From positions 1-7,713 of the forward strand of contig DAOUZG010000080.1 in NCBI GenBank assembly GCA_030665705.1: 7,713 nt of DNA. Reading direction: 5' to 3'. Within the stretch, counting starts at the first letter, position 1. The number at the start of each line of letters is the position of its first letter. The notes under the pieces were generated by a model. It was given only the letters and a program-made list of their open reading frames with translations. It did not search any database and was not told the origin of the DNA. Below are positions 1 to 6,007 of this stretch, in pieces. The position numbers and the translations under genes are program-made. Origin of the DNA: Deltaproteobacteria bacterium (GTDB lineage: Bacteria; Myxococcota_A; UBA9160; SZUA-336).

Positions 1-142
1 GATGGAGCGGCGCGAAAGCTTTCCCGACATCAACGGTCGTCCCTCGCTCCTGCCCTCAACCGAGGGCCGCGGATCGTAGCACAGGAATCGAACATTCCGG
101 GGCCGAGTCACCTCGCGGTACCCGACGGCCACCGTGCGTGGG
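1..142. other. Left-edge stretch with no identifiable gene
   Basis: Two weak possibilities are visible. On the plus strand, frame 2 is open from the edge to a TAG at 77-79 (25 codons, third positions fairly G/C-rich), which could be the tail of an upstream gene; the peptide is not recognisable. On the minus strand an ATG at 30-28 opens a frame running off the edge. Upstream of it lie an AGGAG/GAGGGA stretch and a TACGAT hexamer (78-73) resembling a -10 box, so a divergent gene could begin here with only ten codons visible. Neither can be decided from this window. Confidence 0.2.
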
Positions 143-171
143 TTGACACGCAACCAGCTCACCGGCAGCAT
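143..171 (+). promoter_or_regulatory. Putative sigma-70-type promoter of the EgtD-family gene
   Basis: A perfect TTGACA -35 hexamer lies at 143-148. A 17-bp spacer separates it from CAGCAT at 166-171, which matches the -10 consensus only at A2, A5 and T6. Transcription would begin near 178, giving a short leader that carries AAGGGG (189-194) and AGGAA (199-203) before the ATG at 206. This placement makes the upstream GTG (134) and ATG (170) unlikely starts, because they lie upstream of or inside the promoter. The -35 is strong and the -10 is weak. Confidence 0.4.
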
Positions 172-205
172 GACATCGCGGGAACACCAAGGGGTTGCAG
201 GAACG

Positions 206-1192
206 ATGATCGATCTCGACGGCCTCGCAGAGGCCGAGTGTCTACCTCTGCGCGACTGGACGCCGGCACGCGAGCGGATGCTCCAGGAGGTGCTCGAGGG
301 GCTGCAGCGCACGGAGAAGTCGATCCCGTCGAAGCTCCTCTACGATGCACGGGGTTCGGAGCTCTTCGAACGGATCTGCGAGCTCGACGAGTACTACCTG
401 ACACGGACCGAGCTCGCAATCATGGAGGACCACGCCCCCGAGATGGCCGCTCAGCTCGGGCCGGGCTGCCTGCTCATCGAGTACGGAAGCGGAAGCGGTC
501 GCAAGACCCGTCTCCTTCTGGATCAGCTGGAGGATCCCTGTGCGTACGTCCCGATCGATATCTCTCGGGAGGCTCTCCGGCAGTCGGCGGAAACGCTCGC
601 ACTCCTGTATCCGACGCTTCCGGTGCTACCGGTCTGCGCCGACTACACCGGCCGTTACGAGATCCCGAAGACGGAGACCGACGCCTTGCGCCGGGTCGTC
701 TACTTTCCCGGCTCCACGATCGGGAACTTTACGCCGGAGGAAGCTCTGGAGTTCTTGAAGCACGTCACCGAGGTCGGCGGTCCCGGGGGCGGTCTCCTGG
801 TCGGCGTCGACCTCGAGAAGGACCGCGCGCGTCTCGAGGCAGCCTACGACGACGCATCCGGGGTCACCGCGGCGTTCGAGCTCAACGTTCTCGCGCGGAT
901 CAACCGGGAGTTCGGGGCCGACTTCCGGCCGGAACGCTTCGACTACGAGTCGCGGTACAACGACCTCATGCGTCGGATCGAGATGTACCTCGTGAGCCGC
1001 AGGACCCAGCAGGTTCGAATCGACGGAGTCGAGATCCCGTTCGAGTGCGGAGAGCGAATCCAGACGGAGTACGCCTACAAGTACAACCTGGAGACCTTCG
1101 CACGCCTGGCCGAGCTGGTCGGCCTGCAGGTCGAGCGAGTCTGGAAGGATCGTGAAGACCTGTTCAGCGTTCAGTACCTGACCTGGGAGTGA
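206..1192 (+). CDS. egtD: EgtD-family SAM-dependent L-histidine N-alpha-methyltransferase homologue
   Basis: This 328-residue protein matches the EgtD family (about 320 residues), which in ergothioneine synthesis trimethylates the alpha-amino group of histidine to hercynine in the cytoplasm. The SAM motif is E92-Y-G-S-G-S-G at 92-98. The substrate domain shows Y46 (LLYDA), Y63 (DEYY), N174 (GSTIGN), Y214 (AYDD), M260 (RIEM) and E288 (QTE). By eye these align with Y39, Y56, N166, Y206, M252 and E282 of the Mycobacterium smegmatis enzyme. The residue matching imidazole-contacting Ser284 is Ala290 (TEYAYKY), so the substrate may not be histidine or may be bound differently. The C-terminus FSVQYL is typical of the family. 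The ATG at 206 was chosen for length, the nearby AGGAA and the promoter; GTG 134 and ATG 170 are in-frame alternatives. No EgtB partner is visible. Family assignment is firm; the exact substrate is inferred. Confidence 0.88.
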   Translation: MIDLDGLAEAECLPLRDWTPARERMLQEVLEGLQRTEKSIPSKLLYDARGSELFERICELDEYYLTRTELAIMEDHAPEMAAQLGPGCLLIEYGSGSGRKTRLLLDQLEDPCAYVPIDISREALRQSAETLALLYPTLPVLPVCADYTGRYEIPKTETDALRRVVYFPGSTIGNFTPEEALEFLKHVTEVGGPGGGLLVGVDLEKDRARLEAAYDDASGVTAAFELNVLARINREFGADFRPERFDYESRYNDLMRRIEMYLVSRRTQQVRIDGVEIPFECGERIQTEYAYKYNLETFARLAELVGLQVERVWKDREDLFSVQYLTWE

Positions 1193-1208
1193 ACGGCTCG
1201 ACCCCGAG

Positions 1209-1221
1209 GCGGGCGGCCCGC
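1209..1221. repeat. Short GC-rich perfect palindrome after the EgtD-family gene
   Basis: The 13 bases GCGGGCGGCCCGC form an inverted repeat with a 5-bp stem and 3-base loop, 17 bp after the methyltransferase stop. GAGG (1206-1209) and CCTC (1231-1234) could pair around it. There is no T-run, so it is not a canonical intrinsic terminator. It could weaken read-through from the methyltransferase gene into the downstream trio, or be a chance feature of GC-rich DNA. Confidence 0.25.
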
Positions 1222-1241
1222 ACGCGCAGACCTCGCGCGCA

Positions 1242-1271
1242 TTCCTTGGGCTCAGCGCTGTCTGATATCCT
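1242..1271 (+). promoter_or_regulatory. Candidate promoter of the three-gene LeuCDB-like operon
   Basis: TATCCT at 1266-1271 resembles a -10 box. TTCCTT at 1242-1247 sits 18 bp upstream as a poor -35; the better-looking TTGGGC at 1246-1251 is only 14 bp away. The site lies in the only non-coding gap before the operon and would give a leader of about 45 nt containing the GGAGA ribosome site at 1312-1316. Only the -10 is reasonably convincing. Confidence 0.25.
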
Positions 1272-1323
1272 GGCACATCGGTGTTCGTGAGAGATCGGGC
1301 TCGGTGATCCTGGAGAAGACGCC

Positions 1324-2595
1324 GTGGGCATGACGATGGCGGAGAAGGTGCTCGCCCGGACCTCGGGCCGCGACTCCGTGGCGCCCGGAGAGTACGTGAC
1401 CTGCCGCGTGGATCGCGTGATGTGTCACGAGGCATTTACGCTGTGCGGACTCCAGCTCGCGAGCCTCGGCGTCCAGGAGCTCTTCGACCCCGATCGGGTG
1501 ATCGTCATCCTCGACCATTACTTCCCCACCCCGACCGAGCAGATGGCGCGGGGTCACGTCATCGCGCGGGATCTCGTCGAGAGATTCAAGATCCGCCACT
1601 TCCTCGGTCACGCGGGAATCTGCCACCAGGTGCTCACGGAGCAGGGTCACATCAAGCCAGGAGATCTAGTGCTCGGCACCGATTCGCACAGCACCACTTA
1701 CGGCGCCGTGGGGGCGGCGGGCGCCGGGATCGGCCTGACCGAGATGACCTACGTGCTGGCGACGGGCGAGCTCTGGCTGCAGGTGCCCCCCACGCTCCGG
1801 TTCGAGCTCGAAGGGAACCCGGGACCTGGACTCATGTCGAAGGACGTGGTCCTCCATCTTGCGGGTGAGTTCGGCACCGAGGTGGCACAGTATCGGGCCA
1901 TCGAGTACGCCGGGCCCGTTGCCGAGCGAATGTCGATCGCGAGCCGTATGACGATGGCCAACATGGGTGTGGAGCTGGGTGCGAAATTCGCACTGTTCGA
2001 GGCGGATGCCGTCACCGAGCGTTATCTCGAGGGCCGTTGTCCGGACGCCCCTCCCCGGTTCGGCCCGGACGCCGACGCGCGCTACGAGGCGGTCCACCGG
2101 ATCGCGATCACGGGACTCGAGCCCCAGGTCGCGTGCCCCCACAACCCCGGCAACGTGAAGCCGATCTCGAAGCTGGGGGAGGTGCGCGTGAACCAGGCCT
2201 TCCTCGGCTCGTGCACCAACGCACGGCTGGAGGACCTCGAGGTGGCGGCTGAGATTCTCCGAGGCCGGCAGGTCCATCCGCGAACCCGGCTTCTCGTGAC
2301 ACCGGCCTCTCACCGGGTCTACCTGGAGGCGACCCGGGCGGGCTACACCGAGACCCTCCTCGAGGCCGGGGCGCACATCACGGCGTCGGGCTGCGGCGCC
2401 TGCCCCGGTGGGCACAGCGGCCTCGTCGGACCGGGCGAGGTCTGCATCTCGAGTACGAACCGCAACTTCCGGGGACGGATGGGAAGCCCCGAGGCCGAGG
2501 TCTACCTCGGGTCCCCCGCGACCGTCGCAGCCGCAGCGGTGGCAGGCCGGCTCGTGGACCCGAGGGAGTTCTGGAAAGGGACGACGCTTTCGTGA
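1324..2595 (+). CDS. Aconitase-superfamily large subunit (3-isopropylmalate dehydratase LeuC/HacA type), substrate unassigned
   Basis: This 423-residue protein is the 4Fe-4S catalytic subunit of a two-subunit hydro-lyase of the short LeuC/homoaconitase type (about 420 residues). The family isomerises 2-substituted malates via an unsaturated intermediate, in the cytoplasm. Visible marks are GICHQVL (98-104), GTDSHSTTYGAVGAAGAGIG (118-137), the RMTMANM segment (208-214), and cluster ligands C297 (GSCTN), C357 and C360 (GCGACPGG). Canonical LeuC has DSHTCTYGALG and RMTxCNM, so this copy is diverged at both places. The GTG start at 1324 is 7 nt after GGAGA; ATG at 1330 or 1336 is also possible but poorly spaced. 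It is first in an operon with its small subunit (7-nt gap) and a LeuB-like dehydrogenase. Hydro-lyase identity is firm. Leucine, homoaconitate or citramalate specificity is not, because the substrate is set mainly by the small subunit, which is atypical here. Confidence 0.9.
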   Translation: MGMTMAEKVLARTSGRDSVAPGEYVTCRVDRVMCHEAFTLCGLQLASLGVQELFDPDRVIVILDHYFPTPTEQMARGHVIARDLVERFKIRHFLGHAGICHQVLTEQGHIKPGDLVLGTDSHSTTYGAVGAAGAGIGLTEMTYVLATGELWLQVPPTLRFELEGNPGPGLMSKDVVLHLAGEFGTEVAQYRAIEYAGPVAERMSIASRMTMANMGVELGAKFALFEADAVTERYLEGRCPDAPPRFGPDADARYEAVHRIAITGLEPQVACPHNPGNVKPISKLGEVRVNQAFLGSCTNARLEDLEVAAEILRGRQVHPRTRLLVTPASHRVYLEATRAGYTETLLEAGAHITASGCGACPGGHSGLVGPGEVCISSTNRNFRGRMGSPEAEVYLGSPATVAAAAVAGRLVDPREFWKGTTLS

Positions 2596-2602
2596 GGTGC
2601 GT

Positions 2603-3124
2603 ATGGAACGACTGATCCGCGGCCGCGTCTGGAAGTTCGGACACAACGTGGACACCGACGTGATGGCGCCCTGGAACACCATCTCGGAGCCGTGGGAAAC
2701 GCGGCGCAAGACCGGTCTGCACATCCGCCCCGAGTGCGTAGAGCGCGTTCAGCCTGGCGACCTCGTCGTCGCAGGCCGGAACTGGGGCTGCAGCTCGAGC
2801 CGCGAGCATGCCCCCGAGAACCTGAAGCTCCTCGGCATCGGGGCGGTCGTGGCGGAGTCGTTCGGTCGAATCTACTTCCGGAACTCGATCGCCATCGCGT
2901 TTCCGAACCTCGCGTGTCCCGGCATCCACGAAGGCTGCGAAGAGGGGGACGAGCTCGAGATCGACGTCCGGACGGGGCAGATCCAGAACCTCACACGAAA
3001 GATGAGCTTCCAGGCGCAACCCTTTACCCCCGAGATACTTTCAATTCTCGAAAAGGGCGGACTGCTGAACGTGCTCCGGGAGCGCCTGGGCGTTGCAGCG
3101 CCCGACTCGACGGGCTCGCCATGA
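2603..3124 (+). CDS. Aconitase-superfamily small subunit (LeuD/HacB type) with atypical substrate loop
   Basis: This 173-residue swivel-domain subunit partners the preceding large subunit. It has the expected order: N-terminal GRVWKFGHNVDTDVMAP (7-23), GRNWGCSSSREHAPENLK (58-75) with the active-site Ser-Arg of SSREHA, and AESFGRIYFRNSIAIAFPNL (84-103). In characterised LeuD and homoaconitase small subunits the loop after DTD reads roughly IIPxxYL followed by V/M/R/T residues that select the side chain. Here it reads MAPWNTIS (21-28), so the YL pair and neighbouring specificity residues are absent. Position 64 is Ser where the family usually has Gly (GCGSSRE). The ATG at 2603 is 7 nt after the large-subunit stop, with GAGG at 2594-2597. 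A longer in-frame reading from 2408 only overlaps the large subunit and is not real. The stop overlaps the next start as ATGA. Family is firm, substrate unknown. Confidence 0.88.
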   Translation: MERLIRGRVWKFGHNVDTDVMAPWNTISEPWETRRKTGLHIRPECVERVQPGDLVVAGRNWGCSSSREHAPENLKLLGIGAVVAESFGRIYFRNSIAIAFPNLACPGIHEGCEEGDELEIDVRTGQIQNLTRKMSFQAQPFTPEILSILEKGGLLNVLRERLGVAAPDSTGSP

Positions 3125-4182
3125 AGCGTGTCGTGGTGGTCGAGGGGGAGGACGCGGCGCCCGAGGCCATGCGGCCGACGCTGGCACTCCTCGAGAAGCT
3201 CGCCCTCGAGGTCGAGTGGCTGCGCCCGCCCGTGGGGGAACGCGGAGTGACCGAGCACGGCAACCCCTTCCCGCCCGAGGCCCGCGACGCGATCGACCGC
3301 TCCGATGCGACTCTCTTCGGCGCCACGAGCGGAAAGAGCGTCGGAGCGCTTTTCTACCTTCGCTGGGGGAAGCAGACCTACGCAAATGTGCGACCGATCC
3401 GTTTTCGGTCCGGTTACCGTAGCCCTCTCGCACGCCCCGACGAGATCGACTTCGTGATCGTTCGGGAGAACCTCGAGGACCTCTACATGGGGATCGAGGG
3501 CGATCTTGAAGCCCTGGAGCCTCTGAACCTCCTGAGCGGAACCGCACGGCGTCCCGTCGCCGAGCTTGGCCCGGGACGGTTTGCGCTGAAGGTCATCACC
3601 GAGGAGGGATCGAGGCGTGTGGCACGCTTCGCGCTCGAGCTCGCGCGCCGAAGACGCGCCCGAGGCGGACGCGGTCGCGTCACCTGCGGAACGAAGCACA
3701 ACATGCTGTGGCAGAGCGATGGCCTCTTCCTCAAGGTCGCCCAGGAGACCGCGACCGACTATCCGGACGTCGAGTTCGAGTCGTATATCGTGGATGACCT
3801 CGCACGTCGGATCGTAGCCCTCCCCCACGAGCTCGATGTCGTGCTCCTTCCGAACCTCTACGGCGACATCCTCTCCGACGCGGCGGCGGGTCTCATCGGA
3901 GGCCTCGGGCTGGCGCCGAGCGGCTGTTACGGCGACTCCTACGCCTACTTCGAGTCGGCGCACGGCTCGGCTCCCGATATCGCGGGCCAGAACCGGATCA
4001 ACCCGACTGCCACCGTGCTCTCGGCGGTGATGATGCTCGAGTACCTGGGTTTCGAGGATGCGGCCGAGCGCCTGGACCGGGCCGTTACGAGCGTATATGC
4101 CGAGGGCCACACGTTGACCCGGGACCAGGACGGGCACGCAACCACGACGGAGTTCTGTGAGGCCGTCGCCTCGAGGTTCTAG
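3121..4182 (+). CDS. Isocitrate/isopropylmalate-family beta-decarboxylating dehydrogenase, NAD-type, substrate unassigned
   Basis: This 353-residue protein has the length and fold signatures of LeuB, homoisocitrate and isocitrate dehydrogenases, which oxidise and decarboxylate (2R,3S)-hydroxydiacids to 2-oxoacids. By eye, aligned with Thermus LeuB, backbone and metal residues are all kept: R81, R91 (ANVRP), R115 (VREN), Y122, K192, D225, D249 and D253 (YGDILSD). HGSAPDIAG at 281-289, with D286-I287, is the NAD-preferring form. Two regions differ: the GDGIGPEV loop reads GEDAAPEA (9-16), and the side-chain-reading helix reads VGALFYLR (74-81), with V74 in place of LeuB Glu87 and F78 in place of Leu91. 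The ATG at 3121 overlaps the previous stop (ATGA) and has no clear ribosome site of its own, so translational coupling is likely. A longer in-frame start at 2692 lies inside the small-subunit gene and was rejected. It should act on the product of the upstream isomerase pair. Confidence 0.88.
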   Translation: MKRVVVVEGEDAAPEAMRPTLALLEKLALEVEWLRPPVGERGVTEHGNPFPPEARDAIDRSDATLFGATSGKSVGALFYLRWGKQTYANVRPIRFRSGYRSPLARPDEIDFVIVRENLEDLYMGIEGDLEALEPLNLLSGTARRPVAELGPGRFALKVITEEGSRRVARFALELARRRRARGGRGRVTCGTKHNMLWQSDGLFLKVAQETATDYPDVEFESYIVDDLARRIVALPHELDVVLLPNLYGDILSDAAAGLIGGLGLAPSGCYGDSYAYFESAHGSAPDIAGQNRINPTATVLSAVMMLEYLGFEDAAERLDRAVTSVYAEGHTLTRDQDGHATTTEFCEAVASRF

Positions 4183-4245
4183 TCCGCGCTTCTCACCGGC
4201 CTAGCCGCCCCGACGTACTGAGGACTCGAATTCGGGGAGATCGGG
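4183..4245. other. Convergent intergenic gap without clear terminator
   Basis: These 63 bases separate the stops of the plus-strand dehydrogenase and the minus-strand amidohydrolase. Only short imperfect inverted repeats are visible and there is no T-run on either strand, so no intrinsic terminator can be called. Termination may be factor-dependent or lie inside the opposing genes. Confidence 0.4.
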
Positions 4246-5970
4246 TCAGAGCTCCTCCGACCGGAAGACCTCTTCCCCGTCGACGAGCGTCAGGAGGACG
4301 GTGGTCTCGCTGATCTCCCCGACGGGGATCTCGAAAAGATTTCGATCGATCACGATGAGATCCGCCGCCTTTCCCGCTTCGATCGAGCCCGTGAGCACCT
4401 CCAGGTTGAGCTGGTAGGCTGCGTGGATCGTGTACGCCGCCAGCAGCGTCTCCAGGTCGAGGCGCTGCTCGGGCAGGTAGGGAGGTCGGGTCGGCTCCTC
4501 GGGAGGCTGGCGGGTCACCCCCGCCTCTATGGCGTCGAAGGGATCAAGCGGCGTGAACGGATAGTCGCTCCCTGCCGTGATCGTGGCTCCCGCATCCGCG
4601 AGCGAACGAAAGGCCATGTTCCGTTTGGCACGCTCGAGCCCTACCGCTTCCCGGATTGCGTCCGCGTAGGTCGGGCGCCCCGGAACCGCCTCGAATCCGA
4701 ACGCCCACCAGGGTGAGATGTTGGCGATCACGCCGAGCTCGGCAAACCGCGCCCAGTCGTCGGGGTGGGTGAGTTCCAGATGGGTCAGCGCATGGCGCGC
4801 CTGACTGCCGGGGTTCGCGCCCCTCGCCGCCTCGACCGCATCGAGGGCCAGGCGGGCCGCGCCATCCCCGATCACGTGAACGTGAATCGCGAACCCTTCC
4901 TCATCGAGACGACGGACGTAACGCTTGAGCGTATCGGGATCGAAGTAGGGCTTGCCCGCGTGATCGGCACCCTCGTAGGGATCGATGAGGAAGGCCAGCT
5001 TCGCATCGGTATTCCCGTCGAGGTAGATCTTGACGATGCTCGCCCGGAGGCGCTCCGTCGTGTACTCCTCCCGTAGCTCGATGAACTTCTCGAGCTGCGA
5101 TTCATCCCCGGTCGGATCGAGCAGGAGCGCCATCGACACGCGCAGCTTGAGCTGGCCGAGCCGTTCGAGAATCCAGTATCCGGCGGCGACGTCGGGGTTG
5201 ACGAGTCGCGCGTCCATGAGCGACGTGTAGCCGTACGCGCTCATTCGCTGCAGCAGGTTGCGCATCAGCCGAAGCGACTGGATCGGTCCCGGCAGCAAGC
5301 CCTCATCGATCACCAGGTCGACCGCCTTATCGCGAAGCGTCCCGGACGGCTCGCCCGTTTCGGGATCTCGCTCGATCGTCCCGCCTGGGGGATCCGGGGT
5401 GCTGGCGGTCACGCCCACGCGCTCCAGTGCCGCGGAGTTGACCCAGAAGTTGTGCATGTCCTTCGAGATCAGCACGACGGGGCGGCCCGGGAACCGCAGG
5501 TCCAGGTCCTCCTTCATCGGGTTGACGTCGGGGAAAAAGACCTCGTTCTGCCAGCCGTAGCCGAGAAGCCACTCCTGGTCTCCGTCTTCCGCGCATTCCT
5601 CCACCGCATCCAGGATGGCTTCTCTCGAGAAACAGGCGTCGAGCTGACACAGCGTGCTCAGGAACGATCCGAGATCGGGGTGGACGTGGCTGTCGTGAAG
5701 GCCGGGGAGGAGCATTCTCCCATCGAGGTCGATCACCTCGGTCTTCGAACCGATCCAGCGCTCGACCTCGGCGTCGCCGCCGACGAAGACGATCTTGCCC
5801 CCGTCCACCGCGACCGCCTCGGCCCAGCTCCGATCCGCGTCAACGGTGTAGACGGCGCCGCCCCGCAGGACAAGATCCGCACCGGTGCCCCCGCACGCGA
5901 AGAGGACGAGAATCAGCCAGAACGCGGTGGGCACGCGGACCGAGTTCCGCGACGACGCGCCTGACCTCAT
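4246..5970 (-). CDS. Exported lipoprotein metal-dependent amidohydrolase (YtcJ / amidohydrolase family 3)
   Basis: This 574-residue protein begins with a lipoprotein signal: basic residues to R12, a hydrophobic core at 14-25 and lipobox L-F-A-C ending at C26. Residues +2 and +3 are Gly, not Asp, so outer-membrane sorting is expected if the host is Gram-negative. The amidohydrolase domain follows: beta-sandwich start ADLVLRGGAVYTVD (31-44), metal motif H95-x-H97 (GLHDSHVH), K314 (IVKIYLDG, likely the bridging lysine), H365 (HVIGDGA), H397 (THLE) and D469 (AGSDYPFTPLDPF). The end returns to the sandwich with GKAADLIVID (533-542). This pattern is the YtcJ-like group, which hydrolyses C-N bonds in small cyclic or acylated compounds; the substrate is unknown. 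The ATG at 5970 has AGGGACGA upstream and places the signal peptide correctly. The frame stays open to 6120, inside the neighbouring Dus gene, but that would bury the signal peptide. It lies 37 nt after the dihydrouridine synthase gene, probably in one transcript. Confidence 0.87.
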   Translation of the reverse strand: MRSGASSRNSVRVPTAFWLILVLFACGGTGADLVLRGGAVYTVDADRSWAEAVAVDGGKIVFVGGDAEVERWIGSKTEVIDLDGRMLLPGLHDSHVHPDLGSFLSTLCQLDACFSREAILDAVEECAEDGDQEWLLGYGWQNEVFFPDVNPMKEDLDLRFPGRPVVLISKDMHNFWVNSAALERVGVTASTPDPPGGTIERDPETGEPSGTLRDKAVDLVIDEGLLPGPIQSLRLMRNLLQRMSAYGYTSLMDARLVNPDVAAGYWILERLGQLKLRVSMALLLDPTGDESQLEKFIELREEYTTERLRASIVKIYLDGNTDAKLAFLIDPYEGADHAGKPYFDPDTLKRYVRRLDEEGFAIHVHVIGDGAARLALDAVEAARGANPGSQARHALTHLELTHPDDWARFAELGVIANISPWWAFGFEAVPGRPTYADAIREAVGLERAKRNMAFRSLADAGATITAGSDYPFTPLDPFDAIEAGVTRQPPEEPTRPPYLPEQRLDLETLLAAYTIHAAYQLNLEVLTGSIEAGKAADLIVIDRNLFEIPVGEISETTVLLTLVDGEEVFRSEEL

Positions 5971-6007
5971 CTTCTCGTCCCTTCGGCTCCGGCCCACGTT
6001 GGGCCTG

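Noticed and set aside
1..30. Possible divergent gene start on the minus strand (ATG at 30-28) with a TACGAT -10-like box at 78-73
   Set aside because: Only ten codons are visible and no -35 matches; too little to call a gene, so described only in the left-edge entry.
238..1155. 305-codon plus-strand frame inside the methyltransferase gene
   Set aside because: Out-of-frame shadow, Arg/Gly/Pro-rich, no motif, no ribosome site.
1666..2724. 352-codon minus-strand open frame opposite the large subunit
   Set aside because: Fully antisense to a gene with clear iron-sulfur motifs; the product is Arg/His-rich with no recognisable domain.
2872..4137. 421-codon open frame on the minus strand opposite the small subunit and dehydrogenase
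   Set aside because: It spans two recognisable plus-strand genes, and its product shows no family motif and has shadow-like Arg/Gly/Val-rich composition. Long antisense frames are expected in GC-rich DNA.
1324..4182. Calling the trio leuC, leuD, leuB of leucine biosynthesis
   Set aside because: Family membership is clear, but the small-subunit loop and the dehydrogenase side-chain helix differ from verified leucine enzymes and no synthase is adjacent, so no leucine symbols were assigned.
4222..4280. Imperfect CGGGGA...TCCCCG inverted repeat near the convergent stops, considered as a bidirectional terminator
   Set aside because: Long loop, mismatches, overlaps the amidohydrolase coding end, and no T-run on either strand.
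5452..5964. 170-codon plus-strand frame opposite the amidohydrolase N-terminal half
   Set aside because: Antisense shadow of a gene with signal peptide and metal motifs; no support of its own.
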